Shown here in pieces: positions 8,021 to 16,991 of a stretch of 64,000 bases of DNA; positions within the stretch are counted from its first letter, which is position 1; the number at the start of each line of letters is the position of its first letter. This DNA comes from Xaviernesmea oryzae. Its GTDB lineage: Bacteria; Pseudomonadota; Alphaproteobacteria; Rhizobiales; Rhizobiaceae. The position numbers and the translations under genes are program-made. The notes under the pieces were generated by a model. That model ran no database searches and was not told the origin of the DNA. It was given only the letters and a program-made list of their open reading frames with translations. The stretch lies in contig NZ_FOAM01000002.1 of NCBI RefSeq assembly GCF_900109605.1, positions 310,001-374,000 of the forward strand. Reading direction: 5' to 3'.

Positions 8021-9232
8021 TTACTGCGCAGCGCGCGCCGTCTTGGCCTCTAGCCTGAGCGCGATCAGCACCAGAGCCAGACCGGTAGCGGCTGCGACCG
8101 ACATGGCCAGGAAGCCGTGAACGCCGTACCAGCGAAAGAAATAGCCGGAAAGGAAGGTCAAAACGGCGGTGAACAGGCCGGTATAGAAAAAATACATGCC
8201 CTGTGCAGCGGTCTCCTGCGCTTCCTCGACATGTCGCACAAGCCAGTTCTGCAGCCCTGTGTGCATCAGCGCATAGCTGAAGGCGTGTAGGCATTGCAGC
8301 GCGAGATAGCCGGGGAAACCGAGATCGAGCGGAAACAGCATCCATCGGAGCATCGCCAGAGCGCAGCCGGACAGCATGGCGAGGCGCAGGCTGATTCGGC
8401 CAAGGATGCGGCGGGCGAAGACAAACATCGCCACTTCTGCCGCGACCCCCGCGCTCCACAAGAGGCCCACCTGGCCGCCGCTATAGCCCGCGCTCGTCCA
8501 GTAGATGGCGGAGAACGCATAGAGCATGCCATGGCTGCCATTGACCAGGCCGATGCCGGCGATCAGCAGTTGCACGCTCCGCCGGCGCAGGGCCATGGGT
8601 GGCGCGGTCGTCAGGGTCGACAGCGTCGAGGGCCGGCGTGGCGGACCGACTTTCGGCGCGAGAAAGCTGCAGGCGATCACCAGGCAGAAGCCCGTGACCA
8701 TGGCCGGCAACACCATAGCGCCACCATGACGGGCAATCAGTTCGCCGCCGATCAGCGTTGCGACGATGAAGGAAACCGAGCCCCAAAGCCGCATCTGCGC
8801 ATAATCGAAACCCCAGCGCCGCACGCCTGAGAGCGCCACGGCTTCCACGATTGGCACATAGGGCGACAGCACCGCGCCTTGGATCGTGTAGACGATCAGC
8901 ACGAACCAGAAGGCATGCGAAACGAAAAGAGCCAGCGTAGCTATGAGCGTGAGAACGGCCGAGACGAAGAGCAGCCGTGTCCGCTCGCCCATGCGATCAG
9001 CCAAAGCCCCGGCAATCGGCGCGGTGAAAACGCGCAAAAACATCGGCACAGCGAGAATCAGCGCGATTTCCGGCTCGCTCATCGACAGGCTTTTCAGCCA
9101 GACCGGAAAATAGGGAAGCGCAAAGCCGTTGGCGAAAAGCGGTGCGGCAAAGACGAAGGCCATGCGCAGAACGAAGCGGGATGGCGGCGGCGCATCGACA
9201 CGGGTGGAGGCAGCAAAGGCGGAAGCGGACAT
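8021..9232 (-). CDS. MFS transporter (MFS_1-like, HcaT-type)
   Basis: A 403-residue major facilitator with about twelve membrane segments. The first helices read FVFAAPLFANGFALPYFPVW, followed by the loop AGALADRMGERTRLLF, a variant of the MFS motif A between helices 2 and 3. The arrangement resembles the 3-phenylpropionate transporter (HcaT) group; the substrate cannot be read from sequence. ATG at 9232 was chosen because homologous sequence starts shortly after; a longer frame reaches 9448 but its N-terminus does not look like a transporter. Divergent from the ABC exporter, with 252 bases between them. Confidence 0.85.
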   Translation of the reverse strand: MSASAFAASTRVDAPPPSRFVLRMAFVFAAPLFANGFALPYFPVWLKSLSMSEPEIALILAVPMFLRVFTAPIAGALADRMGERTRLLFVSAVLTLIATLALFVSHAFWFVLIVYTIQGAVLSPYVPIVEAVALSGVRRWGFDYAQMRLWGSVSFIVATLIGGELIARHGGAMVLPAMVTGFCLVIACSFLAPKVGPPRRPSTLSTLTTAPPMALRRRSVQLLIAGIGLVNGSHGMLYAFSAIYWTSAGYSGGQVGLLWSAGVAAEVAMFVFARRILGRISLRLAMLSGCALAMLRWMLFPLDLGFPGYLALQCLHAFSYALMHTGLQNWLVRHVEEAQETAAQGMYFFYTGLFTAVLTFLSGYFFRWYGVHGFLAMSVAAATGLALVLIALRLEAKTARAAQ

Positions 9233-9484
9233 GAGAGATAACCTGTGGTCGCCCTCGCATACAGGAATGCGCGCTGCGTCGGTAGCCGCCAAGCCATCTC
9301 CGGCGTGAGAAAATGCGAGACGGCTGCCAGTGTCTTCCTGGGACGCACCGTGCAAGCCGTCAGCGTGGAGAAGACCTTTTTGATGCAGGCAGAAGCCCCA
9401 CCGACGCATCCCAGCACGGCAAACGGGCGAACCTTTCCAAGCTTTCATTTGCCAGCCGGGCGCCCTCGCCTATATGCCGGATCC

Positions 9485-11353
9485 ATGCTGCTCGATCGTC
9501 TTTTCACGCGCTTTGAGAACTGGGTGCAACCCTATGCCCCCCGGGCGGCTCTTCAGCCGCCTGGCAATACGGCGGGTTTTGTCTGGTTCTACATCCGCCA
9601 GGCCAAAGCCCCCTTCGTGGCCATGCTGATCCTTGGCGGAGTAACGGCGGCCATCGAGGCGGCGCTGTTCTGGTTCGTCGGCCGGCTGGTCGACATTCTC
9701 TCGACGGTGAAGCCGGCCGATGGCTGGAGCGGCCTGCTGGCAAGCCATGGCGCGGAGCTGTTCGCCATGCTGGTTCTCATCGGCATCGTGCGCTTCGTCG
9801 TCACGCTTGTCATGGCGCTGGTCGATCAGCAGGTCATTACGCCCGGCTTTTACAATCTCGTGCGCTGGCAATCCTATCTCCATGTTGCCCGGCAATCGCT
9901 GTCCTTCTTCCAGAACGATTTTTCCGGCCGCATCGTCACCAAGGTCTGGTCGGCAGGCCAGTCGACCGGCGATCTCGTGACCTCGCTGATGGAGAGCGTT
10001 TGGTTTGCCGGCATCTATGCGGTGTCGACGCTCGCTCTCGTCGGTGGTCTCGACCCGATGCTGGCGGTGGTGGTTCTGCTGTGGCTGGTCGCCTTCGGCT
10101 TCCTCGCCCGTTTCTTCGTGCCGCGGATTCGCCGGCATTCGCGCGAAACCGCCGAGGCCGCATCAATGCTGAACGGGCGGATGGTCGATGCCTATTCCAA
10201 CATCCAGACGCTGCGCCTGTTCGGCCGCGACGAGGAAAACGACCGCTACATGCGGCAGGGATTCGACAGCTTCCAGCAGACGACCATCGCCTTCACGCGC
10301 TTCATCACGGGCGTGCGCGCCTCCATGGCGCTGCTCTCGGGCATTATGATCGTGACCATGAGCATCATCAGCATCGACCGATGGCTGGCGGGCACGATCT
10401 CGTCCGGGGCAGTCGCCTTCACGCTTGCCCTCGTGCTGCGGCTGAATTTTCTCCTGTCGCGACTGATGGTGCAGTTCAACGGTCTGATGCGCAATCTCGG
10501 CACCATCCAGAATTCGGCCGACCTGATTTCCCAGCCCATCGGACTGGTGGACCGGTCGGACGCGGCGCCTTTGAAGGTCGACAAGGCCGAGATCCGGTTC
10601 GAGGCCGTCCGGTTCCATTACGGCCGCGAGAAAGGTGTCATCGAGGATCTCTCGCTGACCATCCGGCCCGGCGAAAAGGTCGGCATCGTCGGTCGCTCCG
10701 GCGCTGGCAAGACCACGCTCGTGAACTTGCTCCTGCGCTTCTACGATCTGGAGGGAGGCCGTATCCTGATCGACGGCCAGGACATCGCGACGGTCACACA
10801 GGAGAGCCTGCGTGCCTCCATCGGCATGGTCAGCCAGGACACGGCGCTTCTTCACCGTTCCATCCGCGACAACATCCTCTTCGGCCGGCCCGACGCGGGC
10901 GAGGACATGCTGCGCAAGGCGGCGCAGGCCGCCGAGGCGCTGGACTTCATCGAGCGGCTGGAAGATCAGCGCGGCCGGCGCGGCTTCGATGCCCATGTCG
11001 GCGAGCGGGGCGTCAAACTGTCAGGTGGGCAGCGTCAGCGCATCGCGATTGCGCGGGTGATGCTCAAGGATGCGCCGATCCTCGTGCTTGACGAGGCAAC
11101 GTCCGCGCTCGACTCGGAGGTCGAGGCCGCGATCCAGACCCATCTCGACCGGATGATGCAGGGCAAGACCGTGCTGGCCATCGCCCACCGCCTGTCGACC
11201 ATCGCCGCGCTGGACCGGCTGATCGTGATGGAGGCCGGCCGGATCGTCGAAGACGGCACGCATGAAGGGCTGCTGCGCAATGGCGGGCTTTACGCCACGC
11301 TTTGGGCCCGGCAGTCCGGCGGCTTCCTGGGCCTGTCCGAAACCACCGATTGA
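9485..11353 (+). CDS. ABC exporter, fused membrane and ATPase domains
   Basis: A 622-residue half-transporter of the MsbA/MdlB type that would work as a dimer. About six membrane helices occupy residues 30-325; the nucleotide-binding domain follows with Walker A GRSGAGKTTL near 405, signature LSGGQRQR near 512, Walker B ILVLDEATSALD and H-loop AHRLSTI. Substrate unknown; drug or lipid export is usual for the group. ATG at 9485 gives the N-terminus MLLDRLFTRFENW; the frame is open upstream to 9245 but lacks family resemblance. In S. meliloti, as I recall, a similar exporter also lies near the bc1 operon. Confidence 0.9.
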   Translation: MLLDRLFTRFENWVQPYAPRAALQPPGNTAGFVWFYIRQAKAPFVAMLILGGVTAAIEAALFWFVGRLVDILSTVKPADGWSGLLASHGAELFAMLVLIGIVRFVVTLVMALVDQQVITPGFYNLVRWQSYLHVARQSLSFFQNDFSGRIVTKVWSAGQSTGDLVTSLMESVWFAGIYAVSTLALVGGLDPMLAVVVLLWLVAFGFLARFFVPRIRRHSRETAEAASMLNGRMVDAYSNIQTLRLFGRDEENDRYMRQGFDSFQQTTIAFTRFITGVRASMALLSGIMIVTMSIISIDRWLAGTISSGAVAFTLALVLRLNFLLSRLMVQFNGLMRNLGTIQNSADLISQPIGLVDRSDAAPLKVDKAEIRFEAVRFHYGREKGVIEDLSLTIRPGEKVGIVGRSGAGKTTLVNLLLRFYDLEGGRILIDGQDIATVTQESLRASIGMVSQDTALLHRSIRDNILFGRPDAGEDMLRKAAQAAEALDFIERLEDQRGRRGFDAHVGERGVKLSGGQRQRIAIARVMLKDAPILVLDEATSALDSEVEAAIQTHLDRMMQGKTVLAIAHRLSTIAALDRLIVMEAGRIVEDGTHEGLLRNGGLYATLWARQSGGFLGLSETTD

Positions 11354-11382
11354 AAGCTGAAGGCTGTCCGTGGACCTGCTGT

Positions 11383-12330
11383 TCAGGGCTTCCGCAGAAT
11401 GAAATCCGCCATCAGGCCGTAGTGATTGGAGCCGTAATTGTCCGGCAGCCGCGTGACGCGCTGGGCGATCAGCGGCGGGCGGGCATAGATGTGGTCGATG
11501 GCGATGCCAAGCCCATAGGGCGCAAGCGCCACCGGCCAGGTGCCAGGCTCCGCCGGGGCAGTCTTCAAATTCATCTGCCTCAGCAGCCGCTGCATGTCGG
11601 GCGCGATCGAGCCGGAATTGAAGTCTCCGGCAATGATGATCGGGCCGGGATCGTTGCCGAGGATCGCCTTCAGCGTATAAAGCTCGTCCTGATGATAGCG
11701 GTCGAAATAGGGTTTGGAGAGATGGGCGGCCACCACGCGTACGCGCACGCCCTGCACCTCGACCACGGCCCGCATCAGGCGATCCTTGCGCAGATCGCTC
11801 AGGGTTCCTGATGTCATGTTCTCTAGCGGCAATTTCGAAAAGACCATGAGATCGCAGGTCGCCGTGCCGGCGCCGCAGCCGAACCGATAGGGATAGGCCG
11901 CCGAGAGTTCCGGCAGATGGAAGAGCAGCGGCGCGCCCTCGGGAATGATGGCGATATCCGCGCCGGACGCCAGGATCATCTGCGAGATCGCTGCGCTGTT
12001 TTCTAGGTTTTCATAGAGCATGTTGAAGGACAGGACCCGCAAGGCCGGCTTCATCGCCACCTCCTCGATCGTCGGGCTGATCGCATGGGCGCGTTTGACC
12101 ATGATCGAATGGCCGGTCAATCCCATGGCCAGAGCCAGCAGCACCACGCTTGCCATCTGCCGCCGGATCAGGAGCGTCACGACCAGCATCGCGCAGACGG
12201 CCAGCAGAATATGCGTGACCAGGCTATTGACGAAAGAGAGAATAAAGAACTCGGTGACATAGCGCAGTGCGCAGACCGCGATGATCTGCGCGGCCAGCGT
12301 GTTGAGCACGATCACCACGGTCTTTCTCAT
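11383..12330 (-). CDS. Membrane-anchored endonuclease/exonuclease/phosphatase family protein
   Basis: A 315-residue protein with about three N-terminal membrane helices (residues 5-90) and a C-terminal endonuclease/exonuclease/phosphatase domain. Visible catalytic motifs are LRVLSFNMLYEN (metal-binding Asn), IPEG, VVAAHLSKPY, IIAGDFNS (Asp and Asn) and SNHYGLMADF (Ser-Asn-His), all in the expected order, so the domain should be active. Targets in this large family include DNA, inositol phosphates and sphingolipids; none can be assigned. The start ATG at 12330 follows AAGGTG 6 nt upstream. Ends 30 bases from the convergent ABC exporter and is divergent from the petA leader. Confidence 0.87.
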   Translation of the reverse strand: MRKTVVIVLNTLAAQIIAVCALRYVTEFFILSFVNSLVTHILLAVCAMLVVTLLIRRQMASVVLLALAMGLTGHSIMVKRAHAISPTIEEVAMKPALRVLSFNMLYENLENSAAISQMILASGADIAIIPEGAPLLFHLPELSAAYPYRFGCGAGTATCDLMVFSKLPLENMTSGTLSDLRKDRLMRAVVEVQGVRVRVVAAHLSKPYFDRYHQDELYTLKAILGNDPGPIIIAGDFNSGSIAPDMQRLLRQMNLKTAPAEPGTWPVALAPYGLGIAIDHIYARPPLIAQRVTRLPDNYGSNHYGLMADFILRKP

Positions 12331-12602
12331 GCTGGTCACCTTATTAAGCCAGATCCGCAAAGCCTCTTGCGCTGCGGTATCACGCCGTCCGCCGTCTCGC
12401 AATGCAGCATCCCGGTCCGTCTGCGAGGCTGCGGCCATAGGCCTCACGGCCACAGGTGGAAAAACTTCACGGAAGCGCCCGGGAGCTTATTGATTTCATG
12501 CGCGTCTTTCGTTCAACTGCGAAATGAGTGTCGACGGGGGTGGTGGAGTCGGGGCCGCAGCCGTTGGGGGCCTTGCCGTGGGAGCGGCAAGAGGGAGGGG
12601 AA
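12331..12602. other. Spacer upstream of the petA leader ORF
   Basis: About 270 bases between the divergent phosphatase-fold gene and the petA upstream ORF. It must carry the pet operon promoter, which I could not place by eye; no FNR/FixK-type TTGAT-N4-ATCAA site was seen. It ends in the hairpin at 12572-12591 and a strong purine-rich Shine-Dalgarno sequence (12591-12602). Confidence 0.5.
12572..12591 (+). repeat. Hairpin in the pet operon leader
   Basis: CTTGCCG (12572-12578) and CGGCAAG (12585-12591) form a perfect 7-bp stem with a 6-nt TGGGAG loop, ending directly before the GGGAGGGG Shine-Dalgarno sequence of the upstream ORF. Its place suggests it could affect ribosome loading on the leader. 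Confidence 0.5.
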
Positions 12603-12707
12603 ATGCAGACAATCTCGCAGAGGACGTGGCCGTTTCCATGGCGCAGGCGCTTGCCGGCCGTGCGGAGAGCGGCTTGCCAAGGCATGGAGAGGAACCGAAA
12701 GCCGTGA
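12603..12707 (+). CDS. Arg-rich 34-residue upstream ORF overlapping petA
   Basis: A short ORF not matching any protein I know. Its ATG at 12603 is preceded by AGGGAGGGG with 2 nt to spare, the best ribosome site in this region. It encodes 34 residues with eight Arg, including a WRRRLPAVRRAAC stretch after WPFP. Its TGA (12705-12707) overlaps the petA GTG (12704-12706) as GTGA, the arrangement of translational coupling, while petA itself has only a distant AGAGG (11 nt). This suggests a leader peptide that gates petA translation. Alternatively it is a chance frame that merely supplies ribosomes to petA. Expression is not proven. Confidence 0.5.
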   Translation: MQTISQRTWPFPWRRRLPAVRRAACQGMERNRKP

Positions 12708-13312
12708 GCGAACATCAGACTTCCGCCAACAAGATGGGCGCGCCGCATGCAGGCCCGGATGGAGAACGCGAGCCGACGCGCCGCGATTTCCTGTTTTTAA
12801 CAACCGGCATGGCCGGTGCCGTCGGCGTGGCGGCCGTTGCCTGGCCCTTCATCGACCAGATGCGGCCGGACGCCTCGACGCTGGCCCTTGCCTCCATCGA
12901 GGTGGATGTGTCGAGCCTCCAGCCGGGGATGTCGCTGACGGCGAAATGGCGCGGCAAGCCGATCTTCATCCGCAACCGGACGCCGAAGGAAATCGAGGAG
13001 GCCAATGCGGTGGCGCTCGCCGATCTCAAGGATCCGGTGGCGCGCAATGCCAATCTTCCGGCCGACGCACAGGCCAGCGATCTCGACCGCTCCGCCGGAC
13101 AAGGCAAGGAAAACTGGATCGTGATGATCGGCTCCTGCACCCATCTCGGTTGCGTGCCGCTCGGCCAGGCCGGCGATTTCGGCGGGTGGTTCTGTCCCTG
13201 CCATGGCTCGCACTACGACACTGCGGGCCGCATCCGCAAAGGTCCTGCGCCGCAGAACCTGGCGGTGCCGACCTTCTCGTTCGTGTCCGACACAGTGATC
13301 AAGATCGGTTGA
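12704..13312 (+). CDS. petA: Ubiquinol-cytochrome c reductase Rieske iron-sulfur subunit
   Basis: Rieske 2Fe-2S subunit of the cytochrome bc1 complex, 202 residues. A twin-arginine signal [17 protein letters not shown] near residues 27-43 also provides the membrane anchor. The cluster ligands lie in CTHLGCVP and CPCHGSHYD near the C-terminus, complete. The start is GTG at 12704, giving [10 protein letters not shown], as in rhizobial homologues; the frame is open upstream to 12524 but that part lacks family sequence. First structural gene of petABC, 10 bases before petB. It overlaps the upstream ORF by GTGA. The protein accepts electrons from ubiquinol and passes them to cytochrome c1. Confidence 0.96.
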   Translation: MSEHQTSANKMGAPHAGPDGEREPTRRDFLFLTTGMAGAVGVAAVAWPFIDQMRPDASTLALASIEVDVSSLQPGMSLTAKWRGKPIFIRNRTPKEIEEANAVALADLKDPVARNANLPADAQASDLDRSAGQGKENWIVMIGSCTHLGCVPLGQAGDFGGWFCPCHGSHYDTAGRIRKGPAPQNLAVPTFSFVSDTVIKIG

Positions 13313-13322
13313 GGGGAACGAC

Positions 13323-14594
13323 ATGAGTGGGGAACATTCGACCTATACGCCAACCAGCGGCATCGAGCGCTGGGTGGACTCCCGCCTGCCCTTGCCGCGG
13401 ATGCTGCATGACAGCTTCATTTCCTATCCGGTTCCGCGCAATCTGAACTATGCCTATACGTTCGGCGCCATGCTGTCGGTGATGTTGCTGGTGCAGATCG
13501 TCACCGGCGTCGTGCTGGCCATGCATTACGCTGCCGAAACGACCGTCGCCTTCAATTCGGTCGAAAAGATCATGCGCGACGTCAATCACGGTTGGCTGCT
13601 GCGCTATATGCATGCCAATGGCGCGTCCTTCTTCTTCATCGCCGTCTATCTGCACATCGCCCGCGGGCTTTATTACGGCTCCTACAAGGCGCCGCGCGAA
13701 ATCCTCTGGATCCTCGGCGTGGTCATCTATCTCCTGATGATGGCCACCGGCTTCATGGGCTATGTTCTGCCCTGGGGTCAGATGTCGTTTTGGGGCGCGA
13801 CCGTCATCACCGGCTTCTTCTCGGCCTTCCCCTTGGTGGGCGAATGGATCCAGCAGTTCCTGCTCGGTGGTTTCGCGGTCGACAATCCGACGCTCAACCG
13901 CTTCTTCGCGCTGCATTATCTCCTGCCCTTCATGATCGCCGGCGTGGTGATCCTCCATATCTGGGCGCTGCATGTGACGGGGCAGACGAACCCGACGGGC
14001 ATCGAGATCAAGACCAAGACCGATACGGTCGCCTTTACGCCCTATGCGACGCTGAAGGATGCGCTTGGCGTCTCGGTGTTCCTGATCGTCTTTGCCTGGT
14101 TCATCTTCTACATGCCGAACTATCTCGGCCATCCCGACAACTATATCCCGGCCAATTCGCTGAAGACGCCGGCCCATATCGTTCCGGAATGGTACTACCT
14201 GCCCTTCTACGCCATGCTGCGCGCCATCACCTTCAATGTCGGGCCGATCGACTCCAAGCTTGGCGGCGTCTTGGTGATGTTCGGGGCGATCATCATCCTG
14301 TTCTTCCTTCCCTGGCTCGACACCTCAAAGGTGCGCTCGGCCGTCTATCGTCCCTGGTACAAGCTGTTCTTCTGGTTGTTCGTCGCCAATGCCATCCTGC
14401 TCGGCTGGCTCGGCTCGCGGCCGGCGGAAGGCCTCTATGTCATCCTGTCGCAGCTCGGAACGCTCTATTATTTCGGCTTCTTCCTGGTGATCATGCCGGT
14501 CCTCGGACTGGTGGAAACGCCGAAGCGCATTCCGAATTCGATTACGGAAGCGGTTCTTGAAAAGCGGTCCGGCGGCTCGCCGGCAACCGTCTGA
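13323..14594 (+). CDS. petB: Cytochrome b of the bc1 complex
   Basis: Membrane cytochrome b subunit, 423 residues, carrying the two b hemes and both quinone sites. About eight membrane helices; heme-ligand histidines lie in [20 protein letters not shown] and in the helix [18 protein letters not shown]. The Qo-site motif PEWY is present in [15 protein letters not shown], as is [17 protein letters not shown]. Length agrees with alphaproteobacterial fbcB-type genes in which b is not fused to c1. Lies between petA (10 bases) and petC (24 bases), one operon. Confidence 0.97.
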   Translation: MSGEHSTYTPTSGIERWVDSRLPLPRMLHDSFISYPVPRNLNYAYTFGAMLSVMLLVQIVTGVVLAMHYAAETTVAFNSVEKIMRDVNHGWLLRYMHANGASFFFIAVYLHIARGLYYGSYKAPREILWILGVVIYLLMMATGFMGYVLPWGQMSFWGATVITGFFSAFPLVGEWIQQFLLGGFAVDNPTLNRFFALHYLLPFMIAGVVILHIWALHVTGQTNPTGIEIKTKTDTVAFTPYATLKDALGVSVFLIVFAWFIFYMPNYLGHPDNYIPANSLKTPAHIVPEWYYLPFYAMLRAITFNVGPIDSKLGGVLVMFGAIIILFFLPWLDTSKVRSAVYRPWYKLFFWLFVANAILLGWLGSRPAEGLYVILSQLGTLYYFGFFLVIMPVLGLVETPKRIPNSITEAVLEKRSGGSPATV

Positions 14595-14618
14595 TCCCAG
14601 GGCAAAGGACCATCGATC

Positions 14619-15533
14619 ATGAAAAGAGTTCTTTCGGGCCTCCTGTCGCTGGCGCTTCTCGCCGGTGCCGGTGCGGCAATTGCCCAGGAAAACCATCCAG
14701 CGCAGCAGGGCGCGGCTGCGCCTGCGTCAGGCGAACATGCCGGCGGTGGCGAGGCGGAAGCCCATGGCGGCACACCGCATTTCCCGATCAAGAAGCCGGC
14801 GCAGATGGCCTGGACCTTCGCCGGCCTCTTCGGTCATTACGACAAGGCGCAGCTGCAGCGCGGGCTGAAGGTCTATACCGAGGTCTGTTCGGCCTGCCAC
14901 TCGATGAATCTCGTCTCCTTCCGCACCCTCAAGGGGCTCGGCTATTCGGACGCGCAGGTGAAGGCTTTCGCGGCCAATTACGAGGTGCAGGACGGGCCGA
15001 ATGCCGAGGGCGAAATGTACACCCGCAAGGCTCTGCCTTCGGACCATTTCCCTTCGCCCTTCCCCAATCCGGAAGCGGCGGCAGCGGCCAACAATGGCGC
15101 AGCGCCGCCCGACATGTCCTTGCTGGCCAAGGCGCGCGGCATCGAGCGGGGCTTCCCGACCTTCGTCTTCGATATTTTCACGCAATATCAGGAGGGCGGG
15201 CCGGACTATATCCACGCGCTTTTGACGGGGTACGAAAATCCGCCTGCAGGTGTGGAAGTGGCGCCGGGCACTCACTACAACCCCTATTTCGCCAATGCCG
15301 CGGCGCTCGCCATGGCCAAGCCGCTGAACGACGGCCAGGTCACCTATGACGACGGCGCTCCGGCGACCCTCGACCAGTACTCGCGCGATGTCGCCGCCTT
15401 CCTGATGTGGGCTGCCGAGCCGCATCTGGAAGAGCGCAAGCGCACCGGCTTCATGGTCATGATCTTCCTGGTGATCTTCACCGGCCTGATCTTCCTGACC
15501 AAGCGCGCGGTCTACGCCGCCAAGGAGCACTGA
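14619..15533 (+). CDS. petC: Cytochrome c1 of the bc1 complex
   Basis: Cytochrome c1, 304 residues. A signal peptide (about 1-22, ending AAIA) is followed by an Ala/Gly/His-rich linker, then the heme-binding CSACH near residue 90 in TEVCSACHSMNLVSFRTL. The C-terminal helix FMVMIFLVIFTGLIFLTKRAVY anchors the protein in the membrane. The sixth heme ligand Met is probably in the NAAALAMAKPL segment. Last gene of petABC, followed by a strong terminator. In several rhizobia, as I recall, apt comes next; here the next gene is a DUF2865 protein. Confidence 0.96.
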   Translation: MKRVLSGLLSLALLAGAGAAIAQENHPAQQGAAAPASGEHAGGGEAEAHGGTPHFPIKKPAQMAWTFAGLFGHYDKAQLQRGLKVYTEVCSACHSMNLVSFRTLKGLGYSDAQVKAFAANYEVQDGPNAEGEMYTRKALPSDHFPSPFPNPEAAAAANNGAAPPDMSLLAKARGIERGFPTFVFDIFTQYQEGGPDYIHALLTGYENPPAGVEVAPGTHYNPYFANAAALAMAKPLNDGQVTYDDGAPATLDQYSRDVAAFLMWAAEPHLEERKRTGFMVMIFLVIFTGLIFLTKRAVYAAKEH

Positions 15534-15560
15534 TCGCCAGGGATCAGCGACACAGGAACT

Positions 15561-15582
15561 GGGCGGCTTCGGCCGCCCTTTT
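15561..15582 (+). terminator. Rho-independent terminator of petABC
   Basis: A perfect 7-bp GC stem GGGCGGC/GCCGCCC closed by the very stable TTCG tetraloop is followed by TTTTCGTTT, 28 bases after the petC stop. Confidence 0.9.
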
Positions 15583-15764
15583 CGTTTCAGGGCCGTGGAA
15601 ACCGGCAGGAGACCGGGCTCTCGCAAAATCGTGTTAAGCCTGACGAACGGTGGCACATTGTCCACGGCCCCAGCTGGTCTATGATATGTGTTACAAGGCG
15701 GAGATCCGCTTCCGGCGGCAGCCGCGCATGAAAGCGGCCCAGACGAGAGTTCCCAGGCAGGGTC

Positions 15765-16991
15765 ATGACCGATAGCGCACGCAGAGCAAGGAACCGACGC
15801 AGGGCAAGGAACAGCCGCAGGGCGGCCTTGACGCTGGCCTTGAGTCTTGCTTTGTGCGCAACCAGCCAGGCAGCCACCTTGTGCGACCGGCTTTACCAGC
15901 GTCTGGCCGACCTGCCGGAACAGCGCCGCGACGACAGCTTCACCTCCGGTTTTACCGGTGATATCACCCGCCTCAATCTGGAATTGCGCGCCGCGCGCGC
16001 CGATCTCAGACGGCTTGGCTGTACAAGCGGCAGCATCGTCGTGATCGGCGGCACGGATGAGGCGAGCTGCGATGCGCTCAACGAACGCATCGTCACGCTG
16101 GTCCGTGATATCGACGGGATGAAGGCAGAACGGCTTCACGCCTCGTCTCATGGCGATGACGAGCAGCGCCGTCGTATTCTGGCGGCGATCGACGTCAATC
16201 GCTGCGAGGACAAAGACAGCGCATCGGCCTTGCCGGTTTCCGCTTCAGGCGAAGAGGGCAGCCGCTACTCCGACAGGCCGCAGGCCGAGGACGCATTGCC
16301 CCCCGGTTCGTCCGCGGATGGTCTTGGCGACGACGGACCGCCGCTCCGCCTTCGTGGGCGACCTGGCATGGGCTGGCAGACGGAGGGGACCGTGCGCACG
16401 CTCTGTGTGCGCACCTGTGACGGTGCCTTTTTTCCGATTTCCTCGCAGGCAACCTCGGGCGACTTCGCCCGCGATGCCGAGACCTGCCGCCAGCGCTGCC
16501 CGGGCGCACCGACCGCGCTGTATTATCACGCGCTGGAAACGCAGGAGGCTGAAGACATGGTTTCAGCCGAGACCGGCGCGCCCTATCGGGATCTGCCGAC
16601 TGCCTTTGCCTATAAGCTGCGCGATCCGTCCGAGCCGTCCAGCTGCGGCTGTCAACTCTCCACAGCAACAGGGCCGGCCCAAAGCCAGCCTGGCGATCCC
16701 GGCAAGACGCGGAACTCGTCAATGCTTTCGATCACCACGCTGCCGGAAAGCGAAACGTCCGCGCCGAGCGCAACCCCTGACAGCGCAGCGATTCATCCCC
16801 TGGACACAGCCCCCGTCAACGCCGCGCAAGCCGAACGGGCGGCGAGTCCGCCTGCATCGCCATCCCCTGAGCGACCCTATGACCCGAGCCGCAGGGTCCG
16901 CCAGATCGGCCCGTCCTTCCTTCCGGCGCAGGAAAGCGCCATCGACCTTCATCATCCCAAGACGAGCACACCGTCTCCCGAGACCAATTGA
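15765..16991 (+). CDS. DUF2865 domain-containing exported protein
   Basis: A 408-residue protein of unknown function. A strongly basic N-terminus (ten Arg within the first 20 residues) precedes a hydrophobic segment ALTLALSLALCATSQAATLC, consistent with a signal peptide or anchor. The DUF2865 core lies about residues 205-300: VRTLCVRTCDGAFFPIS, a CRQRCPGA pair and VSAETGAPYRDLPTAFAYKL, followed by CGC. The many cysteines in pairs suggest disulfide-bonded periplasmic folding. The last 100 residues are Pro/Ser-rich and disordered. The ATG at 15765 has only a weak ribosome site, so the start is uncertain. Stands alone between the petABC terminator and ssb. Confidence 0.75.
   Translation: MTDSARRARNRRRARNSRRAALTLALSLALCATSQAATLCDRLYQRLADLPEQRRDDSFTSGFTGDITRLNLELRAARADLRRLGCTSGSIVVIGGTDEASCDALNERIVTLVRDIDGMKAERLHASSHGDDEQRRRILAAIDVNRCEDKDSASALPVSASGEEGSRYSDRPQAEDALPPGSSADGLGDDGPPLRLRGRPGMGWQTEGTVRTLCVRTCDGAFFPISSQATSGDFARDAETCRQRCPGAPTALYYHALETQEAEDMVSAETGAPYRDLPTAFAYKLRDPSEPSSCGCQLSTATGPAQSQPGDPGKTRNSSMLSITTLPESETSAPSATPDSAAIHPLDTAPVNAAQAERAASPPASPSPERPYDPSRRVRQIGPSFLPAQESAIDLHHPKTSTPSPETN

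Noticed and set aside
12331-12602. FNR/FixK site for the pet operon
   Set aside because: The only TTGAT here is not followed by ATCAA at the right spacing.
12524-12703. Upstream extension of petA from ATG 12524
   Set aside because: Gly/Ala-rich sequence without Rieske similarity and without a ribosome site; the GTG at 12704 fits homologues.
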